64,000 nt of DNA. Source: Bacillota bacterium. Its GTDB lineage: Bacteria; Bacillota; Clostridia; Christensenellales; UBA1242. The stretch's first letter is position 1. The number at the start of each line of letters is the position of its first letter. Positions 17,964 to 28,159 of the stretch are shown piece by piece. Location of the stretch: assembly GCA_009784555.1 (NCBI GenBank), contig WRBO01000001.1, positions 1-64,000 on the forward strand, written 5' to 3'. A model generated the notes under the pieces. That model was not told where the DNA came from, did not search any database, and worked only from the letters and a program-made list of their open reading frames with translations. Made by a program: the position numbers and the translations under genes.

Positions 17964-19283
17964 ATGACAAAAAACAAAGCGATTATTAAATTTGCGGTAA
18001 TCCTCCTGGTCTTGGGCTTGGGGGTTTTTCTGACATTTGCGAACTTTCGGATTCCGTTCACAACCACACGTTATGTTGGTTTCATGGGCGCAATCGAGAA
18101 CAAAATGGGTATTGACCTGCGCGGCGGTGTCTTGGCCGTGTTTGACGCACCAACAGACAGCAGCGACGATGCAATGAACGCAACCGTCCGCCGTCTGGAA
18201 AACATGTTAAACAGCCGCGGCTTCGTCGAGGCCAGTGTCATGCGCCAAGGCCCCAATGCAATCCGTGTCGAGGTTCCGGGGATGCAAGACACCGAAGACC
18301 TGATGCAGGTTATCGGTGAACCTGCGGATATTGAATTCCGCCGTTCCCAAGGCGAAGAATCCTTTATAACGGGCGAACATATCAACAGTGTCTCCGTCGT
18401 CCAACAACCAACATTTGATTTCGCAATTCGTTTGCACTTCACTAACGAGGGTGGTCGTCTCTTCCGCGAAGCAATCCAGGCCGAGGGCATGGGTGGCAGT
18501 ATCCGTATCTTCTCTAACGGTGACCTCATATCCCAACCAACCATTCAATCTACTGACGTGGGTATTGACAACACGGCATTGATTACCAGTGACGGTCAAA
18601 CCCAAGCCCAGGCCGAGAACTTCCGTACACAAATTGAATCGGGGTTGTTCGAGGTTCGTCTAACAAACACGGAAACCAGCATCATTCCCGCAACCTTGGG
18701 CGCGGGCGCATTGCGCGGCGGTATCATCGCGTTCATCATCGCGATTGTGTTTATTTTCCTGTTTATGTGGTTCCTATATCGTGACATGGGATTGGTATCC
18801 AACCTGTCCATGTTTATTTATGTTGTTCTTTTCTTGGCTGGTTTGGCTTTGATAGACATGGTGCAATTGACCTTGCCGGGGGTCGCGGGGATAATCCTGG
18901 CCTTGGCCATGGCGGTTGACGCCAACATCATTATAATGGAGCGTATCAAAGACGAATACAAATCGGGCAAGCGTATGGCTGTATCTGTCGAGAGTGGTTT
19001 CAAAAAATCCTTCTGGACAATCTTTGACGCGAACCTAACATCCATCATTGCATCTGGGGCATTGTTTATTGTCGGTACTGGCCCAATCCAAGGCTTCGCG
19101 GTAACATTGTTGCTCGGTGTTGCGGTTTCGATGTTCTGTTCGTTGTTTGTATTCCGCAAACTGGCGCAACTATATCTATTCATCAATCCAACCAGTGCAA
19201 AACGCCTGCGCCTAGGTGCCCAGAACGACATAAACGAAGACATCCCTGTAATCACAAAGAAAGAGCGCAAGCTCAACGTATAA
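17964..19283 (+). CDS. secD: Protein translocase subunit SecD
   Basis: GIDLRGGVLAVFD; AMAVDANIIIMERIKDEYKSGK. Confidence 0.95.
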   Translation: MTKNKAIIKFAVILLVLGLGVFLTFANFRIPFTTTRYVGFMGAIENKMGIDLRGGVLAVFDAPTDSSDDAMNATVRRLENMLNSRGFVEASVMRQGPNAIRVEVPGMQDTEDLMQVIGEPADIEFRRSQGEESFITGEHINSVSVVQQPTFDFAIRLHFTNEGGRLFREAIQAEGMGGSIRIFSNGDLISQPTIQSTDVGIDNTALITSDGQTQAQAENFRTQIESGLFEVRLTNTETSIIPATLGAGALRGGIIAFIIAIVFIFLFMWFLYRDMGLVSNLSMFIYVVLFLAGLALIDMVQLTLPGVAGIILALAMAVDANIIIMERIKDEYKSGKRMAVSVESGFKKSFWTIFDANLTSIIASGALFIVGTGPIQGFAVTLLLGVAVSMFCSLFVFRKLAQLYLFINPTSAKRLRLGAQNDINEDIPVITKKERKLNV

Positions 19284-19296
19284 GGAGTAGGACAGA

Positions 19297-20286
19297 ATGG
19301 CAGAATCAAAACAAAGTATCATTGACCGCTTTCGGTCTGACGACTTCAAAATTGCCGCAAAGGGCAAGTGGTACGCAATCGCACCTGCGATTTTGGCCGT
19401 GGTCGGAATTATACTTTTCTTTACTATCAATTTTAACCTTGGTTTGGACTTTACTGGCGGACGTATGATTACGGTTTCGGGTGTGACCAGTGAAACTTAC
19501 GCCGAAACACGCGCAACAATCGAGAGAAGACTGAACGAGGTCAACGGCATCCGCTACAACGTTGTTCGTGTCGACGGTGACGGTGTACGTATTGACGTTG
19601 AATTCACCGTGGCGGGTTACGACCCCGAATCGGAAGAGGTCGACGCCATCGCAACGGCAATTCACGAATATTTGGTAATTGCGTTGCCTGGTAACACTGT
19701 CAACAGTGACGGTGTCATAACCGCCCGTGCATCGACCGAGCGTATCCTTAACACATTCATGGCCGTTGGTCTGGCTCTGATACTTATGCTCTTGTATATG
19801 TTGTTCCGCTTCAAATTCACGGCTGGTGTTGCCGCAATTATCGGTCTTATGCATGACGTACTTGTGATGCTGGCCCTAACAATGATATTCCGTATCCCGG
19901 TGAACCAGGCCTTTATTGCCGCCCTCATTACCGTTGTCGGATACTCGATTAACAACACCCTCATTTTGGCCGACCGAATTCGCGGAAAGGAAAAAATGAA
20001 CACCAAGGGGCAATCGGTCGAAGAAATCGTGGACAGCTCGGTCAAGGAAACCTTTGCCCGTACAATGAACACAACAATAACAACATTGGTACCCGTCTTT
20101 GCCTTGATTGTCTTTGGCGTACCGCTCATCCGTGAATTCGCAATCCCAATTATGTTCGGTCTAATAGCAGGTACATTCAGTACAATCTTCGTCGTAACAT
20201 CTCTCTATGTCCGCTTTGAAACATACCGCCTTGCAAAACAAAAGCACAGAAAAAAACTGGAATCAAAGAACCCCGCAAAGGCCTAA
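19297..20286 (+). CDS. secF: Protein translocase subunit SecF
   Basis: FNLGLDFTGGRMITVS; VGYSINNTLILADRIRG; FARTMNTTITTL. Confidence 0.95.
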   Translation: MAESKQSIIDRFRSDDFKIAAKGKWYAIAPAILAVVGIILFFTINFNLGLDFTGGRMITVSGVTSETYAETRATIERRLNEVNGIRYNVVRVDGDGVRIDVEFTVAGYDPESEEVDAIATAIHEYLVIALPGNTVNSDGVITARASTERILNTFMAVGLALILMLLYMLFRFKFTAGVAAIIGLMHDVLVMLALTMIFRIPVNQAFIAALITVVGYSINNTLILADRIRGKEKMNTKGQSVEEIVDSSVKETFARTMNTTITTLVPVFALIVFGVPLIREFAIPIMFGLIAGTFSTIFVVTSLYVRFETYRLAKQKHRKKLESKNPAKA

Positions 20287-20301
20287 CAACACCGCTTGTA
20301 T

Positions 20302-20327
20302 AAAAGGATATCCATGTGGTATCCTTT
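20302..20327 (+). terminator. Rho-independent terminator overlapping the der promoter region
   Basis: aaaaggatatccatgtggtatccttttt. Confidence 0.65.
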
Positions 20328-20333
20328 TTCATT

Positions 20334-21686
20334 ATGAAAACACCGCTCGTTGCGATTATCGGCCGTCCAAACGTGGGCAAGTCCACGTTCTTTAACACCA
20401 TCATCGGCAAGAACCTGTCGATAACGGACGATGAACCGGGTGTAACCCGCGACCGTATAATCGAAGACGCGGAATGGGCGGGCACCCGCTTCCAATTGGT
20501 CGACACGGGCGGCATAGACTTTGACGAGGCCAACGCCTGGGCCGCACATATAAGGGAACAGGTCGATATCGCAATCAACCTGGCCGATGTTATCATCTTT
20601 TTAACATGCGGCGTTTCTGGCGTTCACCCGCACGACATTGATATCGCTAATCTTCTGCGCCGTGCAAAAAAGCCCGTCATCTTGGCGGTGAACAAACTCG
20701 ATAACTCCGAACGCGAAAACACCCTTTACGACTTTTACAATCTTAAAATAGGCGAGCCAACGGGGATAAGCTGCACTCAACGTCGTGGCCTTGGTGATTT
20801 GCTCGACCGTGTCATTGATGCAACTGGCCGCAATCCCATAACGGACGATGCGGAAATCGACCGCCCCTCGCGCATCGCAATCGTCGGCAAACCAAACGCA
20901 GGCAAGAGCAGTATAATCAACAAACTCCTCGGCGAAAACAGGGTAATGGTCAGCGACATCGCGGGAACCACGCGCGATACGGTGGACACACAAATCAAAC
21001 ACAACGGCAAAAGCTACATCTTAACCGACACCGCAGGCATCAGGCGCAAACGCAGTATCGAAACCCAAACAATAGAACATTACAGTGTCCTTCGCGCCCT
21101 CGCCAGCATCCGTAACAGCGACGTTGTTGTCCTCGTCATCGATGCGGCCGCGGCCGATACATCAACATCCGACCCAGTACTATCGGAACAGGACGTTCGT
21201 CTCATCGGTTACGCACACGAAATGGGCAAGCCCAGTTTGGTTGTCGTAAACAAATGGGACTTGGTTGAAAAAGACACGCACACAATCGTAACGTTTGAAA
21301 AACGTATATTGCGCGACTTGGCATTCATGCCATACTTCAAATCAATTTATATCAGTGCCCTTACGGGAAAACGCGTAGGCGAGGTCATGAACGGCGTTGA
21401 ATTCGTCCTGGAACGTGCAAATACGCGCATCACCACGGGAACGCTGAACACTCTGATTACTGGATTCGTCGGAACAACTCCGCCGCCAATGACGGGCGGC
21501 AAAAGGCCAAAGTTCCTATACTGTACCCAGGTCACTTCGGCACCCCCAACGTTCGCGTTGTTCGTATCGGACAAATCGCTGGTACGGTCAACATACCTGC
21601 GCTATCTGGAAAACTGTTTACGTAAATCGGTGGACTTGACGGGCACACCAATAAAATTTGTATTAAGAAACAGGAGTGAAAAATAA
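20334..21686 (+). CDS. der: Ribosome biogenesis GTPase Der (EngA)
   Basis: Two G domains: IIGRPNVGKSTFFNTIIG and IVGKPNAGKSSIINKLLG. Confidence 0.97.
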   Translation: MKTPLVAIIGRPNVGKSTFFNTIIGKNLSITDDEPGVTRDRIIEDAEWAGTRFQLVDTGGIDFDEANAWAAHIREQVDIAINLADVIIFLTCGVSGVHPHDIDIANLLRRAKKPVILAVNKLDNSERENTLYDFYNLKIGEPTGISCTQRRGLGDLLDRVIDATGRNPITDDAEIDRPSRIAIVGKPNAGKSSIINKLLGENRVMVSDIAGTTRDTVDTQIKHNGKSYILTDTAGIRRKRSIETQTIEHYSVLRALASIRNSDVVVLVIDAAAADTSTSDPVLSEQDVRLIGYAHEMGKPSLVVVNKWDLVEKDTHTIVTFEKRILRDLAFMPYFKSIYISALTGKRVGEVMNGVEFVLERANTRITTGTLNTLITGFVGTTPPPMTGGKRPKFLYCTQVTSAPPTFALFVSDKSLVRSTYLRYLENCLRKSVDLTGTPIKFVLRNRSEK

Positions 21687-22370
21687 ATGTCACTATTTTG
21701 GCTCACACCGCTTTGCATCGGTGCTTACTTTATTGGGAATATCAATTTCTCTATTATCATTTCGCGCTTCCGTAAAAAAGACATCCGAAAGGAAGGCAGC
21801 GGTAACGCGGGTGCGACAAACATGTTGCGGGCATTCGGGGCAAAGGTCGGTCTGATGATATTCTTCCTGGACATGGCAAAGAGCGCCATTCCCGCCTTGG
21901 TCGGCTTGTTGCTATGGGGCGGTGACTACGGGCAAATCGCGATGTATGCTATGGGGCTATCGGCCGTTTTGGGACATTGCTATCCTGTGATTTACGGTTT
22001 TCGCGGGGGCAAAGGCGTTGCCTCAACCGCGGGCGTGTTTATTGTTGCAAATCCGTTGGTATCGCTCGCCGCTATGGCCGTGTACATCGTATACTTCATC
22101 GTCTGGGAATACGGCGCAATCACCTCAATTCTATTTGTTTCAACCTTGGTAATCTTTGAATCGGTGCGCAGCACCCACATCGCCGCATCCCTCCTAATAT
22201 TCGCGTTCTATGTCCTGCTATGGATTACCCACCGCAAAAACATGGTGCGCCTGCTTTCGGGGGCCGAGAGCAAAGCCAGCCTCCTCAAAAAACTCAAAAA
22301 GAAAAAAATGGCAATGCGCCAAGAATGTTGGCTGGCCGAGTGTTGTACCGAGGTTCGGAACGAGCAATAA
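21687..22370 (+). CDS. plsY: Glycerol-3-phosphate acyltransferase PlsY
   Basis: KEGSGNAGATNMLRAFG; YGFRGGKGVASTAGV. Confidence 0.95.
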   Translation: MSLFWLTPLCIGAYFIGNINFSIIISRFRKKDIRKEGSGNAGATNMLRAFGAKVGLMIFFLDMAKSAIPALVGLLLWGGDYGQIAMYAMGLSAVLGHCYPVIYGFRGGKGVASTAGVFIVANPLVSLAAMAVYIVYFIVWEYGAITSILFVSTLVIFESVRSTHIAASLLIFAFYVLLWITHRKNMVRLLSGAESKASLLKKLKKKKMAMRQECWLAECCTEVRNEQ

Positions 22371-22380
22371 TTTTTTGTCG

Positions 22381-22409
22381 AATATTTAATTTGTGGCCCG
22401 CATAACGAT
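22381..22409 (+). promoter_or_regulatory. Putative sigma-E promoter of spoIVA (AATATT-N14-CATAACGAT)
   Basis: Match to the SigE consensus ATATT-N14-CATACAHT immediately upstream of spoIVA. Confidence 0.6.
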
Positions 22410-22437
22410 GGTTAATTCAAAGTTAATAGGGGGCGAA

Positions 22438-23889
22438 ATGGCACAGAGTGTTTTCAACGACATAGCAACTAGGACGAACGGAGAGGTTTACATCGGGGTC
22501 GTTGGGCCCGTGCGCGCGGGCAAATCAACGTTCATAAGCAATTTTATGCAACGCGTGGTCACACCTAAAATTCGTGACCAACATGAATTGTCGCGCCTAA
22601 CCGACGAACTGCCGCAATCTGGCGATGGCACGGGCATTATGACAACTCAACCGCGATTCGTCCCGCGCGATGCGGTTTCTATTCAAATCGCAAAAACATC
22701 CATGAAAATCCGCATGGTCGACTGCGTGGGCTATTTAATAGAAGGTGCGACCGGCCACGACCGCATGGTAAAAACCCCATGGTCTGATGCGGAAATGCCA
22801 TTTGAAAAGGCTGCCGAAATCGGCACAAAAAAGGTAATCCGCGAACACAGCACAATCGCAATCGTCATGACAACCGACGGAACGATTACCGACATCCCGC
22901 GCCAAAATTATATCGAGGCCGAGGAACGCGTAATAAACCAACTCAAAAAACTGGGCAAGCCATTTGTGGTGGCGGTCAACAGCCGTAACCCCGACGGCGA
23001 CACGGCAAAAACAATCGCGGCTGAAATGGCAAAAAAACACGGGGTAGGGGCAATCGCAATAAACGCCCACACAATGACCGACGCCTCCATGAACGCAATT
23101 TTCACCGCATTGATGAATGAATTCCCTGTGACTGGCTTCCGCGTGAACATGCCATCCTGGCTCTCTGTACTACCCGCCGACAATGAAATGGTGGCCGAGG
23201 CCATCACCGCGCTGAAAGCGCACACGACAAAAGTCAAAAAAATGGCCGACAACAACACGGGCCGAATGTTTGAAAAGAGCCTGCACTTCGCCTCCCTCGA
23301 CACCGTAACAATAGAGGCCGCAACAGGGGTCGTCTCATACAACCTCACCCCAAAACCTGACCTGTATTTCCGTGTCTTAAGTAACGCTGCGGGGGCACAA
23401 CTCGGCTCCGAGGCTCACTTGGTTTCGTTCCTTGGCCATGCCGCCACCGTACGAACTGAATACGCCAAGATTAAATCGGCACTCGACACCGCACGGGACA
23501 GCGGCTACGGAATCGTCGAACCACAATTCTCTGAATTCAATCTCGAACGCCCAACTCTGCACAAGAGCGGCAAAAACTTCGGCGTCCGCTTCCGCGCAAC
23601 GGCACCATCCCTACACATCGTTCGCGTCGACGTCGGCACATTGGTCACACCGTCAATTGGCACACGGGGCCAAAGCGAGGAAATGCTAAACCTCCTCACT
23701 GGCCAATTCGACACCGACCCATCTGGACTGTGGCCGGTGCCAATCTTCGGCAAGAGTCTCGAGTCCCTGGTGCGCGAAGGCATCCAATCCAAATCGGTCG
23801 CAATGCCTGTTAACGCACGCCTAAAAATGAAACGCACGCTGTCCAAAATCGTCAACACGGGCCGTGGCGGACTCTTCTTCATGGTTTGA
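22438..23889 (+). CDS. spoIVA: Stage IV sporulation protein A
   Basis: MAQSVFNDIATRTNGEVYIGVVGPVRAGKSTFISNFMQRVVTP. Confidence 0.95.
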   Translation: MAQSVFNDIATRTNGEVYIGVVGPVRAGKSTFISNFMQRVVTPKIRDQHELSRLTDELPQSGDGTGIMTTQPRFVPRDAVSIQIAKTSMKIRMVDCVGYLIEGATGHDRMVKTPWSDAEMPFEKAAEIGTKKVIREHSTIAIVMTTDGTITDIPRQNYIEAEERVINQLKKLGKPFVVAVNSRNPDGDTAKTIAAEMAKKHGVGAIAINAHTMTDASMNAIFTALMNEFPVTGFRVNMPSWLSVLPADNEMVAEAITALKAHTTKVKKMADNNTGRMFEKSLHFASLDTVTIEAATGVVSYNLTPKPDLYFRVLSNAAGAQLGSEAHLVSFLGHAATVRTEYAKIKSALDTARDSGYGIVEPQFSEFNLERPTLHKSGKNFGVRFRATAPSLHIVRVDVGTLVTPSIGTRGQSEEMLNLLTGQFDTDPSGLWPVPIFGKSLESLVREGIQSKSVAMPVNARLKMKRTLSKIVNTGRGGLFFMV

Positions 23890-23905
23890 TACCCCAAAAA
23901 TCTAT

Positions 23906-23938
23906 TCGACAAAAATCGGCAACTTCGGCCGATTTTTT
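23906..23938 (+). terminator. Rho-independent terminator after spoIVA
   Basis: aaaaatcggcaacttcggccgattttttt. Confidence 0.8.
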
Positions 23939-23946
23939 TCATATGA

Positions 23947-24681
23947 ATGGCTAATATGATATTTGAATCTTTTATGACCTTCCTGGGGAAGGTTCTTTTT
24001 TTCAGCGGAATGGTCAGCGGCGAAAAATCCAGCTTCCCAAAACCACTAACAAAGGACGCCGAGGCTGAACATTTCCGCCTATTCAAAACCGAGGGCAACG
24101 CGGAATCCAAAGAGATTCTAATTCGCCACAACCTGCGCCTCGTCGCGCACGTGGTAAAAAAGTACAATGGCGCGGCCGAGGCGGACGACCTAATCTCTTG
24201 CGGCACGATTGGCCTAATAAAGGCAATAAACAGCTTCGACCCAACCAAAGGCGCGCAAATCTCAACATACGCGGCACGCTGTATTGAAAACGAGATTCTT
24301 ATGTTCCTGCGCGTGTCAAAAAAACACCAAAAGGTAGGCAGCCTAAACGAGAGCTTCGGCACCGAAAAAGACGGCAGCGAACTGGTACTCGCCGACATCA
24401 TCGCGGACGAATCGGACGACCCAAAAGAAATTGAACTGCACAACCAAATGATGCAACGATTGGTGGGGGAAATGCAAAAACGGCTATCCGAGCGCGAATT
24501 TACAATCATCAAACTGCGCTATGGAATCGGCTCTGACAAATGCCTCCCACAACGCGAGGTCGCCGAGATGCTGGGCATATCGCGCAGCTACATCTCCCGC
24601 ATCGAAAAACACGCAATCGACCTGGTTCGCCAAATCGTATCCGAACCAACATTCCGCGGATTTTACGAGGAAGAAGTCTAA
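23947..24681 (+). CDS. sigK: RNA polymerase sporulation sigma factor SigK
   Basis: N-terminal hydrophobic pro-like segment + HNLRLVAHVVKKYNGAAEADDLISCGTIGLIKAI...EMLGISRSYISRIEKHAI. Confidence 0.88.
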   Translation: MANMIFESFMTFLGKVLFFSGMVSGEKSSFPKPLTKDAEAEHFRLFKTEGNAESKEILIRHNLRLVAHVVKKYNGAAEADDLISCGTIGLIKAINSFDPTKGAQISTYAARCIENEILMFLRVSKKHQKVGSLNESFGTEKDGSELVLADIIADESDDPKEIELHNQMMQRLVGEMQKRLSEREFTIIKLRYGIGSDKCLPQREVAEMLGISRSYISRIEKHAIDLVRQIVSEPTFRGFYEEEV

Positions 24682-26990
24682 AAGAACCACAGCTTCCCAC
24701 TATCACGCTTTTTCGCAACAACCGCCTTGCTCTCTGGATTAATCGCGGGCCCTGTAAAGAGTTTAACCGTATTACTCCTCTCCGACTGCATGGCCTCACT
24801 CGACCCCACAACCTTTGATATCACAAAATACTCTGCCGACCCCTTGGGCTTCGCATTCTTATCCATGTACGTATACTCACTGCCATCACCGTTAATAACT
24901 TCCTGCAACTTCTCGGACTTACCATCACGCTTGTAAATCTCATACGACTGATACGGACGGGTGGTAAACCAAACCGCAGGAACTCCCGTATCTGCAATCT
25001 TGCCGTCTAACTTCGCGGGCTTCGGTTCCTTATGCCTGCCGCTAACCTCTCTCGGCGCGTGCCGCATCGCAAAATAATCACGCCCTCGCTCGGCATTCGG
25101 CGTCATCTCATTGGCCAACTTCATCTTGCCATCTTTGGCTTCTATGATATCAAACTCCATCTTTGCCACTGTGTCTGGAACCTTCCACCCGCTGGCTTTG
25201 CTTTCCCGAATAATATCACGTGCAACAAATGCTGTTACGCCGCCACCCGTACCACCACGGGGCAGGTCATTCTCAACCCGCATACTGGCATTCCCGTGCC
25301 ACACTACCAATACATCTTCCGCCGTATACGCAACACATGTTGCATCGGTATTTGTCTCGGCACCGCCACGCTCGGCCGTACCTGTTTTCGCGGCAACATT
25401 GGATACGGAATTCAATTTTCGTGCCGTGCCATGCTTAACGGTATCACGCAACATATCGGTCACCAAAAAGGCCGTGTCCGCACCAACAACGCGCTCCTGC
25501 GTCTGCATGTGCCGCCACACAACATTTCCATTACGGTCTGTAATATGACGGACAAAGCTCGGTGCCACGCGCGTGCCGCCATTTGCAATCACGCAATAAC
25601 CGGCCAATAACTCATCGAATGACGTACCCGCCTCGGTAACCCCCAGGGACATGTGAACGCCCTCTTTACCATGTGCGGGTAACGCACCCATCCGCCGCGC
25701 AACATCACACGCACGGTCAACGCCAACATAATCCAAAACACGGGCCGCGGGGATATTGTGACTGTGGACTACACTCTCTCGAACCGTCACGGGGCCACGA
25801 TGCACTCCATCATGGTTCCGCGGGTGAAAATCACCTGCGGCATATGGCGTGTCGTTGATGTAGGTGGCGGGGGATACAACCCCCATTTCCACGGCAGGGG
25901 CATAAACCAACAACGGCTTCATCGCGCTGGCAAAATTGCGTCGTGCCCCAATCAAAACGGGTGACGAATAATACGCCGCCCGCACTCCGCCATGCACATC
26001 CGCCAACACCGCCGCCGCATCCGCTGTGTTGCCCGATACGTCCACCACATGATAACTGCCCGCGGTAATTGTACGATTCATACGCTCTTGGGCTTTCACA
26101 TCTTGATACGTAAATATCTTATATCCCGCCGCCGATATCTCCGATTGACCCTTACCCAAAATTCCCGCCGCCTGTGCCATCGCCGCCGCACGATATCCAT
26201 ACGCCGATGGGGCCATCAATCGCGTGCGCTTCGGTGCGACAACAATTTCCTCTTTTTTTGCCGCATCATACTCGGCCTCTGTGATATGACCTTGCCCCCA
26301 CATTAAAAAAAGGACGAAGCTCGCCCGTTCTGAAAACCGTTGTGGATGGGTATGTGGGTCGTAATATCCTGGCCCGCGTAACAACCCCGCCAATGCCGCC
26401 GCCTCATGTGGCGACAACTTGGCCGCTGGTCGGTCAAAGTAATATTGCGCCGCCCCCTCTAATCCATAAACCCCATTACCAAAATAAACGGCATTCAGGT
26501 ACATCTCCAAAATCTGGTCTTTCTCGTATCGCGACTCCAACTTCCGCGCCAAACTCGCTTCCTTTATCTTCCGCGTCATCGTCTTCTCATGGGACAGGTG
26601 CGTGTTCTTAATCAACTGCTGACTAATCGTACTGGCCCCCTCCTTGGCACGGCCTGCCTGAATATTGCGATATGCGGCTTTTCCCACGCGCCCGTAACTT
26701 ATACCGCCATGATTGTAAAAGCTCTTGTCCTCAACCGCTACAAAGGCCATGGGAACGTGCCTGGGCAAATCATCCATACGAACCCGCTGATACGCCTGAC
26801 CCTCCTCAATCAATTTGTCGTTGACATCGTACAACGGGGCATGGCGGTTCGCATTCTCCAATCGTGCGGACGAAAGGCTGGGCGACATGTAAATCACACC
26901 CACCGTGGCCACCACCGCCATGACCAAAAACAATCCTAACACCGCCGTCATTCGTACTGCACGTTTCATCTTTCCTAGTGTTCCCAACAC
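24678..26990 (-). CDS. Class A penicillin-binding protein (glycosyltransferase + transpeptidase) with C-terminal Fn3-like region
   Basis: FVAVEDKSFYNHGGISYGR; EGASTISQQLIKNTHLSHEKT; SAMK, SHN, KTGTA motifs. Confidence 0.92.
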   Translation of the reverse strand: MLGTLGKMKRAVRMTAVLGLFLVMAVVATVGVIYMSPSLSSARLENANRHAPLYDVNDKLIEEGQAYQRVRMDDLPRHVPMAFVAVEDKSFYNHGGISYGRVGKAAYRNIQAGRAKEGASTISQQLIKNTHLSHEKTMTRKIKEASLARKLESRYEKDQILEMYLNAVYFGNGVYGLEGAAQYYFDRPAAKLSPHEAAALAGLLRGPGYYDPHTHPQRFSERASFVLFLMWGQGHITEAEYDAAKKEEIVVAPKRTRLMAPSAYGYRAAAMAQAAGILGKGQSEISAAGYKIFTYQDVKAQERMNRTITAGSYHVVDVSGNTADAAAVLADVHGGVRAAYYSSPVLIGARRNFASAMKPLLVYAPAVEMGVVSPATYINDTPYAAGDFHPRNHDGVHRGPVTVRESVVHSHNIPAARVLDYVGVDRACDVARRMGALPAHGKEGVHMSLGVTEAGTSFDELLAGYCVIANGGTRVAPSFVRHITDRNGNVVWRHMQTQERVVGADTAFLVTDMLRDTVKHGTARKLNSVSNVAAKTGTAERGGAETNTDATCVAYTAEDVLVVWHGNASMRVENDLPRGGTGGGVTAFVARDIIRESKASGWKVPDTVAKMEFDIIEAKDGKMKLANEMTPNAERGRDYFAMRHAPREVSGRHKEPKPAKLDGKIADTGVPAVWFTTRPYQSYEIYKRDGKSEKLQEVINGDGSEYTYMDKNAKPKGSAEYFVISKVVGSSEAMQSERSNTVKLFTGPAINPESKAVVAKKRDSGKLWFF

Positions 26991-27010
26991 GTGCTATAAT
27001 AGTCACGCAA

Positions 27011-28159
27011 ATGAAAACATTTAACATCCGAACATATGGTTGCCAAATGAACGTACACGAGAGCGACAAAATCGCCGCCCTCCTGACTTCACACGGTCTA
27101 ACGCGAACTGACGACCACGAAACCGCTGATATTCTTATCTTCAACACCTGCACGGTTCGCAACACGGCCGAAGAAAAAATCATCAGCCACATTGGCCTTG
27201 CCCACTCACAAAAGAGGGGGGGCAGGCGTGTCACAATCGCGGTCGTGGGCTGTCTATCTCAACGCGAGGGCGTTGCTACTTCTCTAATGAAAAAGTTCCC
27301 TCGCCTGGACATCATCCTCGGCACGCACAACATCGGACGAATTGCCACGGCCGTCGACAATGCTACGGCGGGTAAAAAAACATTGGACATCATCACGGAA
27401 CGCGAAGACTTCACCGTACCCGTAACCGATACGGTACGCACCGATAACACCGACCTGGTCACGCATAAACCTGGAACGGACACTCACTTCATCAACATCA
27501 CATACGGGTGCGAAAACTACTGCACATACTGCATTGTTCCATATGTCCGCGGGAAATTAATCTCACGGCCAATGTCTGAAATTGAATCCGAATTCGCGGA
27601 ATACAAAACTGGCACCGTCTATCTCCTTGGCCAAAATGTGAACAGCTACAAATGCCCCGAAACAAACACCGACTTCGTGGGACTCCTGCGACACCTATCA
27701 CGCGACACAAACGTCATGCTCAACTTCCTTTCATCCCACCCGCGCGACTTCACAAACGAACTGGCGGCCGAAATCGCCTCAAACCCGCGCATAGACAAAA
27801 ACATCCACCTGCCAATCCAATCTGGCTCAACGCGCATTCTAAAGCTAATGAACCGCGGCTACACGGCCGACGACTTCCGCGCAAAAATCGCAAACCTGCG
27901 CGCCCTCTGTGTGGACGTAAAACTAACAACGGACATCATCTGCGGTTTCCCATCCGAAACTGACGACGACTTCGCCGAAACCATGCAACTGGTTCGCGAC
28001 ATAAAATTTAACGCGGCGTTTATTTTCCCATACAGTCGGCGCAGTGGCACCCCCGCCGATAAAATGCCCGACCAAATCCCACAAAAAATAAAAAAAGAAC
28101 GCACTACAAAATTAATAGAGTTGCAACGACAAATCGCAAATGCTAAAATACAACCATGA
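27011..28159 (+). CDS. miaB: tRNA-2-methylthio-N6-dimethylallyladenosine synthase MiaB
   Basis: TYGCQMNVHESDKIAALL; YGCENYCTYCIVPYVRGK (radical SAM CxxxCxxC). Confidence 0.95.
   Translation: MKTFNIRTYGCQMNVHESDKIAALLTSHGLTRTDDHETADILIFNTCTVRNTAEEKIISHIGLAHSQKRGGRRVTIAVVGCLSQREGVATSLMKKFPRLDIILGTHNIGRIATAVDNATAGKKTLDIITEREDFTVPVTDTVRTDNTDLVTHKPGTDTHFINITYGCENYCTYCIVPYVRGKLISRPMSEIESEFAEYKTGTVYLLGQNVNSYKCPETNTDFVGLLRHLSRDTNVMLNFLSSHPRDFTNELAAEIASNPRIDKNIHLPIQSGSTRILKLMNRGYTADDFRAKIANLRALCVDVKLTTDIICGFPSETDDDFAETMQLVRDIKFNAAFIFPYSRRSGTPADKMPDQIPQKIKKERTTKLIELQRQIANAKIQP

Noticed and set aside
23505-24512. 335-aa minus-strand ORF
   Set aside because: Antisense to spoIVA and sigK, spans both; no recognisable domain.
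23947-24681. Possible skin-like element splitting sigK
   Set aside because: sigK is a single continuous ORF with both ends present; no insertion.
25032-25610. 192-aa plus-strand ORF with His-rich segments
   Set aside because: Antisense to the class A PBP; no RBS or domain support.
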